Origin: Geminocystis sp. NIES-3709
GTDB lineage: Bacteria; Cyanobacteriota; Cyanobacteriia; Cyanobacteriales; Cyanobacteriaceae
Direction: 5' to 3'
NCBI RefSeq assembly: GCF_001548115.1
Contig: NZ_AP014821.1
Span: forward strand, 806,001-870,000
Length of the DNA stretch: 64,000 bases
The notes beneath the pieces are model-generated. The model was not told the DNA's origin. It did no database searches and saw nothing but the letters and a program-made list of their open reading frames with translations. Shown piece after piece: positions 57,801 to 64,000 of the stretch. Each line of letters starts with the position of its first letter. Within the stretch, counting starts at the first letter, position 1. Both the position numbers and the translations under genes were made by a program.

Positions 57801-58154
57801 TACAACCACATAAACTAAATTTTTGATTTTTGAGTTTATTTTAATTATAGGGAAAGAAAACGTAATTTTGTTAAATTGATTTTAGGCTACAATATCGATC
57901 GATGAAAGATGATAATTCATCCACTGTTTGTATGAGGATAAGACAGGATTCAAGGATTAACAAGATTTTTTCTTCTCATGTATTCGTTGATTATCAAATA
58001 ATTTAGATTATTCATAAGAAAAACCAAAGCATTATCAACAACTATCGTGAATATTCTTTAGTTTTGTAAATCCTGATGCTGACATTACAGAATATTAAAT
58101 ATCACATAAGCCAGTTCACTGATATTAATTAACCTACACGAGAAAGATCATTAT
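57801..58154. other. Gene-free region
   Basis: About 350 bases between the Fic gene and the EACC1-like gene. AT-rich; no credible frame. A CGATCGATG sequence near 57900 is one of the HIP1-type sites. No RNA signature recognised. Confidence 0.4.
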
Positions 58155-58988
58155 TTATTCAGAAATCAAAGATAGAATTTCTTTTTTAAATTTATCAAAA
58201 ACATTAAGTTTTTCTACTTCATAACGAACATATCCTATATTATCTATGATTTTAATTTGATTAGATATTTCAATAAAAGCAAACAAGTTTTCTTTTTCTA
58301 AAGAACCAAAAATCTCTTGACAATGTTTAACTTCTTCTATAACTAAATAGTTACTTTGTGTTTTAGAAAATAAAAGAAAATCAAGTAAATTGATTTGCTC
58401 CAATTTGATTTCATAGATGACGATTGATTGCTCTTTTAATTCATATTCTAAATGAATCAGTTTTCTAATATTTTTAAGACGATTTTTTAAATCAAATAAT
58501 AATGATTTAATTATCATCAATTGTTGTGTTTTTTCTAGATCTTCTTGAAGAAGAAGTGTTTTTTTATGTACTAAAATCTTATCAGTTAGATTTTCAACTA
58601 ATTTTATACATTTTTTCTTTTCTGCTTTTGTTATGTTTGATGGAATGTTGAGATTTATTTGCTCACCGTCACTACTGCTTATATTTAAAGAAATTGTGGT
58701 TTTATCAGATTCACATACATCTTTTTTGCGAATCATTTCTTGTATGTTAATTTTAGCTTCCTGTATTTTAATTATAGAAAGCACAATACTCATTATCTGA
58801 GCCACTGTGCCTGCTCCATAAAAGCTACATCGAAGTACTGGCAAAATTTGCTGTATATCAATACTATCCGCTCTATATTCACTAATAGTAGTATTTATTT
58901 TAATATTACTCTCTTTATAATTTTCTTTTATTAATTGCTCAATCTTCTCTAAATCATTACGTAACCCAGAAATTCTAATTTTAGTCAT
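58155..58988 (-). CDS. Unknown protein; N-terminal half resembles EACC1 effector-associated family
   Basis: A 277-residue protein. Residues 1-50 are an alpha/beta start (MTKIRISGLRNDLEKIEQLI). Residues 56-73 are a Gly-Ala-flanked hydrophobic helix (FYGAGTVAQIMSIVLSII). Residues 99-115 give two beta strands around SSSDGEQ (ISLNISSSDGEQINLNI). This order (short alpha/beta, hydrophobic helix, strand-DG-strand, helix) is that of EACC1 effector-associated components of bacterial conflict systems. The C-terminal 140 residues, helical then beta-rich, match nothing I know. Resemblance is a layout match, not proven. Confidence 0.45.
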   Translation of the reverse strand: MTKIRISGLRNDLEKIEQLIKENYKESNIKINTTISEYRADSIDIQQILPVLRCSFYGAGTVAQIMSIVLSIIKIQEAKINIQEMIRKKDVCESDKTTISLNISSSDGEQINLNIPSNITKAEKKKCIKLVENLTDKILVHKKTLLLQEDLEKTQQLMIIKSLLFDLKNRLKNIRKLIHLEYELKEQSIVIYEIKLEQINLLDFLLFSKTQSNYLVIEEVKHCQEIFGSLEKENLFAFIEISNQIKIIDNIGYVRYEVEKLNVFDKFKKEILSLISE

Positions 58989-59059
58989 TGTTTAAATTAA
59001 CTATAAGTATATATGAACTGTTTTTATTATAGACCATATATAATTTTTTGTGTATTTCT

Positions 59060-62000
59060 CTAAACAGCAACTCCCTCTAATTCATCCTCAGTTTTCTCGT
59101 ATAAATCTTTAAGTTTATCTAACTTCTCCTCATCTGCATCCCAAAAACCGCGCCCATTCGCCTCCAACATCCGCCCTACAATATTGCGGAAGGCTTCGGG
59201 ATTCGCTTCCCTTAACTTATTCGCCATGTCTTGATCTAATACATAAGTATCAACCGCTTGATCATATACCCAATTATCGGTAAAATCCGCTACTCCTCCC
59301 CAACCAATTAAAGCCGTCATCCGTTGAGAGATTTCGTAAGCACCACCAGAACCCTGATCAGCCATAGCTTTCGCCCATTTGGGGTTAAGTAATTTAGTGC
59401 GGTATTCCATGCGCAAAACTTGGTCTAATTTGCGGGGAGTGGTATCCTGAGAGAAACTTTCCACAAAACTAGCCGTTACCTTCTTACTGCTTTGTTTTTC
59501 CGCCGATCGCTTCAAGCCTCCTGTGTTAGCATAATATTCTTGAATATCCGTCAAACCATATTCAACAGAATCGATTTCCTGCACCACCGTAGCGCTAGTT
59601 TCTAATAGTTTATCTAAAATTTCGGGGCGGGTTTGCCCTTTATCCTTTCTACCGTAGCTGAAAACATTGCGACTTTTCCATGTATCCGCTAATTCATCTC
59701 CTGAATCCCAGTTACCATCCACCACTCGATCGTTTACTAACGAGCCAAAATCACCGCTAGGATTAGAAAATAGTCGTGCGGAGGGGTTATCGATCCCTTT
59801 TTGCTGTAATTCTAAATAATGTTTGCGAATAAAGTTATTTTCGATCGATTCTTCCGCAGTAGAAGCACGGTAAAATAAATCATCCAACAATTCGATAATA
59901 TTAGTAAAAGTATCACGGAAAATCCCCGATAAATTGCCCAAAACATCGATGCGCGGATGCCCGACTTTTTCCAATGGCATTAACTCATATCTTACTATAC
60001 GCCCGGTACCTTCTTTAACAGGCTCTGCTCCCACTAATTCTAGTAAAATGCCGATCGACTCCCCCTTAGTTTTAATGGCATCTAAACCCCATAACATGAG
60101 GGCGACGGTTTCAGGATAACTGCCGTTTTCTGCTAAATTTTGCTCAATAATCTTCTTACCAATCTCCCTACCTCTTAAATACGCACCCTGAGAAGGCATC
60201 CGATAGGGATCTAATGCGTGGATGTTACGACCCGTAGGTAGGACTCCAGCACCATCTCGCAGTAAATCACCGCCGGGTGCAGGGGGGATATATTCACCGT
60301 TTAAACCTCTTAATAGATTAGTCAATTCGTCTTCCGTTTGCATTAACAAGTCACTGATTAACTGTTGTTGTGCAAAACGTTGCTTTAATTCTTCTTCTTT
60401 TTCGGCTTTCTTCTCAACTCTGGCGAATAAATCACTATTATTTAACTCTTGGGCGAAGTTTTTTTGACTATAAGTATCATTAAAATAAGCCTCAAGGTAA
60501 GATTGCAGTTGCTCTGGATTGGGTTTTTCTCCTAAGATGTGTAAACCAGAAGAAAATAATCTTTGCTCGACAATTTGCAAATAGTCATAAATTTGGACAA
60601 AATAATCGTTAAGTGCCTGTTTACTAAATAACTTGGCATTGTCAGCAGTAAATTCGATACCTAGCTTTTCCCCTTCGGTAAATTTGCAATCTTTATATAA
60701 GCCACTATCGACTATTTTTTGGATAATATCCCCTTTTAATGGCTGATTTTTCTCTGTATCTTCTCGATACTCGTTAATTAACTCTTTTAATGCCATTAAC
60801 TCTTTATATAACCCTGCCCTACCGTAAGGAGGTACATTATGAGAGATAATCACACCATAACCCCGTCTTTTTGCCAACATGGATTCTGAGGGATTATTGG
60901 CGGCGTAAATGTAGAGGTTAGGAATATCGCCCAATAGTACATCTGACCACGAGTATCCCGTATTACCAAGAGGATTACCCGGCAACCATTCTACTGTGCC
61001 GTGCATTCCGAAGTGTATAATCGCATCGGCTTGAAAGTCATTTTGCAACCATTTATAAAAAGCTGTGTATTGGGGATGGGGTGTTAAATCCTTTTCAAAC
61101 ATAAGCCTCATGGGATCTCCCGCTATACCGAGAGGAGGTTGTACTCCAATCCAGACGTTACCCAATTGAATACCGCCGATTTGGAATTTGTCACCGATGG
61201 TTTTTATGCCTGTTTGAGTAAGATTTCCCCATTGTTTTTGGATTTTATTTATTAGTATATACCCTAACCATCGATCGAGGGTCTTCACATCAACAGTATT
61301 AGAGTTAATAGTTAATAGTGACTTGTCAATAGTTAAATTACCTTCTGCCTTCTGCCTTCTGCCTTCTGCCTTTCCTGAATAGGAGATAAAATCATCGGCA
61401 GTTTTGACTTGTTTAAGAATTTCCTCGCCGTTTTCGGGAATATTATCAACGTTATAACCTTCTTCCTTCAATGCTGTTAGTAATTTTTGCAAAGATTTAG
61501 GCACATTTAATAATGCGGCTGTGCCAGTAGCACCGTAACCGGGAGGGAAACCATATAAAATAATAGCAACTTTTCGATCGAACTTCTCCTTTCTTCTTAA
61601 CTTAATCCAGTTATTAACTCTACCAGTGAGACGCTTCACTCTTTCAGGAATAAGGTATATATCTTCTCCCACTAAACCACCCAATGGCACGGTATCGATC
61701 GAACCATCTAACTCAGGTAAAGCGTATAATACCACACTTTGCAAACCACCGATACCCTTTCTTACCCATGAGTGAATATCTTGGATTAACAAAGGCGCGG
61801 CGACAATGTAGGGAATGTTTTTCGCCGTTAAGATACGTTTTGCCACTTCTACCTGTCTGCCACCCTCCATACTACCAGCAGGGCCACCCACCAAAGGAAA
61901 TCCAATAGTAGATACGATCGCATCTACCTTTACCGCATCTTTTGATAACGAGGGAGTTTCATTAATACCCTGACTACGTTTTTCTTGTTCATAATCTGTT

Positions 62001-62887
62001 GTCATCCAATCTCTTACAGCCACATGACCTTCTACTCCATTAATGAAAATGGGAAGGGGAATCAATCCTGCTTCTTCAAAGTAACGGATAAGTTGAGGAA
62101 TATAAGGTAGTTTACTGATAACGTGCTTACGATATAACAAAACCCCCACTGTTGGCAACAACGTTTTACTACTTTCTCCCCCTATCTCCCTATCCACCTT
62201 TCCCCCCATCTTCCCTTGATACCAACTCAAATACTCACTAGGAGAAGTGAAATAACCCTCATAGTCAGGATGAAGTAAACCCATATTAGGAGTTTCGATG
62301 ACGGGAGGAATTTCCGATACCTTTAAACCGAGATAATTTTCCGCTAAATACCAACACATAGAGGCAACATTATCAACCCCTCCTGCATTCCAATAACCGT
62401 AAATAATCAACCAGTTGCGTAAATCTTGGACTTTTTTGACGGGAATGTATTTTAATAATTTAGGTCCTGTTTTTAAGAAGCTGATATATCCTGCAAGTTT
62501 ATCTTCTTCTTTGCTATTGGTAAACTTACTCAAGATGAATTGTACAGGTTTAGGGATCCCTTTTGGTTTATCACCGATGGCAAATTTGCCTATTTGAGTC
62601 AAACTCATCAACTCTAAAGCCGACTCGAAAACTAAACGAATGGGAATATTACTTACTTTTTCCCTCAACCACATTACTTGATCATAATCAAAAATGAGAC
62701 TAGCAAAAAAAACGTCAGCAGTTTTTAAGGCGGATTCAACCTTTTCTTTTTCGGTGTTGATATTCTCATCACTGAAGACGATTACTTCTAAATTGTCACA
62801 CCTTGATGTAGCGAGATTTGCTGATTGAAGATATAAACCAGTGTTGAAGGTTTCAAATCCTGTAATTAAAACTATGCGTTTCATCAT
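59060..62887 (-). CDS. chlH: ChlH, magnesium chelatase subunit H
   Basis: The porphyrin-binding large subunit (about 1275 residues) of Mg-chelatase, which with ChlI and ChlD inserts Mg2+ into protoporphyrin IX. It starts MMKRIVLITGFETFNTGLY at 62887 after AAGG. Diagnostic stretches: GVLLYRKHVISKLPYIPQLI, IGFPLVGGPAGSMEGGRQVE, IHFGMHGTVEWLPGNPLGNT, NPSESMLAKRRGYGVIISHN, GGAYEISQRMTALIGWGGVA and LLNPKWAKAMADQGSGGAY. Two low-complexity, in-frame insertions occur at residues about 224-238 and 507-529 and are separate features. It forms a single-gene unit. Confidence 0.95.
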   Translation of the reverse strand: MMKRIVLITGFETFNTGLYLQSANLATSRCDNLEVIVFSDENINTEKEKVESALKTADVFFASLIFDYDQVMWLREKVSNIPIRLVFESALELMSLTQIGKFAIGDKPKGIPKPVQFILSKFTNSKEEDKLAGYISFLKTGPKLLKYIPVKKVQDLRNWLIIYGYWNAGGVDNVASMCWYLAENYLGLKVSEIPPVIETPNMGLLHPDYEGYFTSPSEYLSWYQGKMGGKVDREIGGESSKTLLPTVGVLLYRKHVISKLPYIPQLIRYFEEAGLIPLPIFINGVEGHVAVRDWMTTDYEQEKRSQGINETPSLSKDAVKVDAIVSTIGFPLVGGPAGSMEGGRQVEVAKRILTAKNIPYIVAAPLLIQDIHSWVRKGIGGLQSVVLYALPELDGSIDTVPLGGLVGEDIYLIPERVKRLTGRVNNWIKLRRKEKFDRKVAIILYGFPPGYGATGTAALLNVPKSLQKLLTALKEEGYNVDNIPENGEEILKQVKTADDFISYSGKAEGRRQKAEGNLTIDKSLLTINSNTVDVKTLDRWLGYILINKIQKQWGNLTQTGIKTIGDKFQIGGIQLGNVWIGVQPPLGIAGDPMRLMFEKDLTPHPQYTAFYKWLQNDFQADAIIHFGMHGTVEWLPGNPLGNTGYSWSDVLLGDIPNLYIYAANNPSESMLAKRRGYGVIISHNVPPYGRAGLYKELMALKELINEYREDTEKNQPLKGDIIQKIVDSGLYKDCKFTEGEKLGIEFTADNAKLFSKQALNDYFVQIYDYLQIVEQRLFSSGLHILGEKPNPEQLQSYLEAYFNDTYSQKNFAQELNNSDLFARVEKKAEKEEELKQRFAQQQLISDLLMQTEDELTNLLRGLNGEYIPPAPGGDLLRDGAGVLPTGRNIHALDPYRMPSQGAYLRGREIGKKIIEQNLAENGSYPETVALMLWGLDAIKTKGESIGILLELVGAEPVKEGTGRIVRYELMPLEKVGHPRIDVLGNLSGIFRDTFTNIIELLDDLFYRASTAEESIENNFIRKHYLELQQKGIDNPSARLFSNPSGDFGSLVNDRVVDGNWDSGDELADTWKSRNVFSYGRKDKGQTRPEILDKLLETSATVVQEIDSVEYGLTDIQEYYANTGGLKRSAEKQSSKKVTASFVESFSQDTTPRKLDQVLRMEYRTKLLNPKWAKAMADQGSGGAYEISQRMTALIGWGGVADFTDNWVYDQAVDTYVLDQDMANKLREANPEAFRNIVGRMLEANGRGFWDADEEKLDKLKDLYEKTEDELEGVAV
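61300..61368 (-). repeat. In-frame heptamer repeat within chlH
   Basis: On the plus strand CCTTCTG is repeated four times (61341-61368), next to GTTAATA-type heptamers (61305-61340). In the chlH frame it encodes AEGRRQKAEG, a heptapeptide-type repeat because 7 and 3 are coprime. It lies in a variable loop region of ChlH. Confidence 0.85.
62172..62215 (-). repeat. Second in-frame low-complexity insertion within chlH
   Basis: A pyrimidine-rich plus-strand stretch (CTTTCTCCCCCTATCTCCC...) encodes a Gly/Lys/Glu-rich stretch KMGGKVDREIGGESSK, just before the conserved GVLLYRKH motif. It resembles intergenic GGGAGA-type repeats of cyanobacteria. Confidence 0.6.
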
Positions 62888-63052
62888 CTTTGCCTTTTCA
62901 AGAATCTTTTTTTTTGTTAAGTAATGTAAACATTCTAACAAGTGATGAAAAACTTAACTTCATAATCTCATGAGGATAACCGACAAATAATCAAAACCCT
63001 TTGCGTCTTTATGAGTGATAAAAATCTTACCATGAAGTTTCAAAAAATGGAC

Positions 63053-63097
63053 AAACCACCCCTCCCGGAGCGCTACGGCTCAAGAAAAGGTGGCTTT
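63053..63097. terminator. Bidirectional-type hairpin between chlH and the IS701 remnant
   Basis: AAACCACC pairs with GGTGGCTTT with a nested GGAGCGCTACGGCTC hairpin in the loop, followed by T-rich sequence on the plus strand and A-rich on the minus. It lies just upstream of chlH (minus) and downstream of the IS701-type transposase, so it probably terminates that transposase. Confidence 0.5.
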
Positions 63098-63263
63098 ATT
63101 TTTATCTTTTAATTATAACATTTTTTTCTAAAAATAACAAGATAAGAATGAATCAATTTTCTAAAAATTATAATTTGATAAATAGATAAAAATTAAATTT
63201 AATTTGATTAAGTAAAAAGTTGCTAATTAACCAAAAATAGTAATAACGGTACTTAGACAAAAA

Positions 63264-64000
63264 TTATGCCCAAATAAACCCTAAACTAGCTTTATATAAA
63301 CTAAATACTTCCACATTGTCTTTTAACCATTGAAAAAAGCGAAAAGACACAGCATTACGAAACGCTTCCAATGCCTCAGCAAAAGTATTTAACGGTTTAT
63401 TCCCCCATTGTCTTCTTAAACCTCCTGTCAAACGATGCCATTGAATAAAAGTGTAGGCACAAAATACCAAGATAAAATGTCTCATTAAACTTCTTTTATT
63501 TCTCACTTGGTATTGTGATAACCCTAACCATCCCTTGATTTCACGGTAAAATACTTCTATCCAATTTCTTTGTGTATAAGTTTCTACTATCCAATTTCCA
63601 CACACTTTTTCTCCTATTTCATTAGTCATTAAATAATCAATATCTGTGGAATTTTCAAAAGTATCTGCATTCATGACGATAGCTACAGTTTTTATTCCCG
63701 ACAAAGCTGATAATTCAATATTTATCGTTGCTACCCAAAGAGTTTTTTCTCGATTTTTTCCTATTCTTATTTTTTCAAAACTATCTTGGGGTAATGATTT
63801 TGCTATTTCAGCTATGGTTTTTTCAGACTCGATAAAATCTTGTTTTACCAATTTTACTAATCTATTTTTAGCAATAATTCCTATATATTTTAAATTCTTT
63901 TTTTCTAGTTTGCCTAATAAATTAGTATTGTTTCCATAACCACCATCCATTAAAATTATTTGGGGACAATAATTTCGATTTAAACATTTTTCAATTAAAT
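63264..64000 (-). CDS. IS701-family transposase, C-terminal part (runs off the window edge)
   Basis: The open frame continues beyond base 64000; the visible 245 residues include the fragment CLNRNYCPQIILMDGGYGNN near the window edge. The end is typical of IS701/IS4-type DDE transposases: YTQRNWIEVFYREIKGWLGL with the catalytic Glu and the YREIKGWLGLSQYQVRN signature, then FCAYTFIQWHRLTGG. A DDE Asp is likely in LMDGGYG. The gene's start and the left end of the element lie outside. Confidence 0.85.
   Translation of the reverse strand, partial: LIEKCLNRNYCPQIILMDGGYGNNTNLLGKLEKKNLKYIGIIAKNRLVKLVKQDFIESEKTIAEIAKSLPQDSFEKIRIGKNREKTLWVATINIELSALSGIKTVAIVMNADTFENSTDIDYLMTNEIGEKVCGNWIVETYTQRNWIEVFYREIKGWLGLSQYQVRNKRSLMRHFILVFCAYTFIQWHRLTGGLRRQWGNKPLNTFAEALEAFRNAVSFRFFQWLKDNVEVFSLYKASLGFIWA

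Noticed and set aside
57900-58060. Possible tRNA or small RNA between Fic and the EACC1-like gene
   Set aside because: I looked for a cloverleaf and a GTTCRA-type T arm and found neither; the segment is plain AT-rich DNA.
59934-60467. Plus-strand ORFs within chlH
   Set aside because: They are antisense shadows of a long, conserved reading frame.
61341-61368. A CRISPR-like array in chlH
   Set aside because: Units are 7 bases with no spacers; it is a simple tandem repeat read in frame with chlH.

Overview
The window looks like chromosome of a low-GC unicellular cyanobacterium, most like the Geminocystis/Cyanobacterium group. The reasons are light-independent chlorophyll genes (chlL, chlN, chlH), a phycocyanin lyase subunit (cpcE), a PSII cytochrome c550-type gene (psbV), sipA, a COP23 gene, many cyanobacteria-only DUF families, and dense CGATCG (HIP1-type) octamers and heptamer short tandem repeats. 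The genus is inference. I see no tRNA, rRNA or CRISPR array.

Layout. 1-3.8 kb is a mobile-DNA junction. A large serine recombinase (cut by the window edge) has inserted into comM, which also carries a nonsense codon. Next comes a nested wreck: an ISAzo13-type transposase split by an ISKra4-type element, itself split by an intact 952-bp IS630-type element. 4.0-5.5 kb is modA-modB. 5.6-12.0 kb is a minus-strand guanidine-utilisation operon: NtcA-type promoter, guanidine-I riboswitch, Ni-dependent guanidine hydrolase (gdmH), a glutathione S-transferase, a coiled-coil protein, the nickel chaperones hypA and hypB, and an ABC importer. 12.6-15.5 kb is chlL-DUF5331-chlN. 15.6-26 kb holds mixed housekeeping and accessory genes: oxidoreductase, UDP-glucuronate decarboxylase, sipA, and a Uma2-KGK-HNH group split by a second IS630 copy, then a dynamin-like GTPase and a DevA-type ATPase. 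26-48.5 kb is mostly conserved cyanobacterial genes: DUF3318, glycosyltransferases, sodB, DUF3086/DUF3119, a psbV-like gene, a SPINDLY-type O-GlcNAc transferase, a GGDEF/EAL protein, cpcE, a Ser/Thr kinase and prfA. 48.8-54.2 kb holds a radical SAM protein, an ABC ATPase with a membrane beta-propeller-like partner, and COP23. 54.7-59 kb is an accessory, defence-like stretch: DUF433/DUF5615 toxin-antitoxin pair, C5 DNA methyltransferase, Fic protein, and an unknown protein resembling the EACC1 effector-associated family. 59-63 kb is chlH with in-frame repeat insertions, followed by the end of an IS701-type element.

How the parts work together. In the guanidine operon the promoter architecture implies expression under nitrogen limitation, and the riboswitch implies a requirement for guanidine. 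The importer would bring guanidine in, HypA/HypB would load nickel, and GdmH would release ammonium and urea. The GST and the coiled-coil protein are unexplained additions. chlL/chlN (dark protochlorophyllide reduction; chlB is not here) and chlH (Mg insertion) serve the same chlorophyll pathway but lie about 44 kb apart. The most noteworthy items are the doubly regulated guanidine operon with its extra GST, the recombinase-interrupted comM, the nested insertion sequences whose exact TA target duplication can be reconstructed, the repeat-expanded chlH, the divergent psbV tail, and the 54.7-59 kb island.
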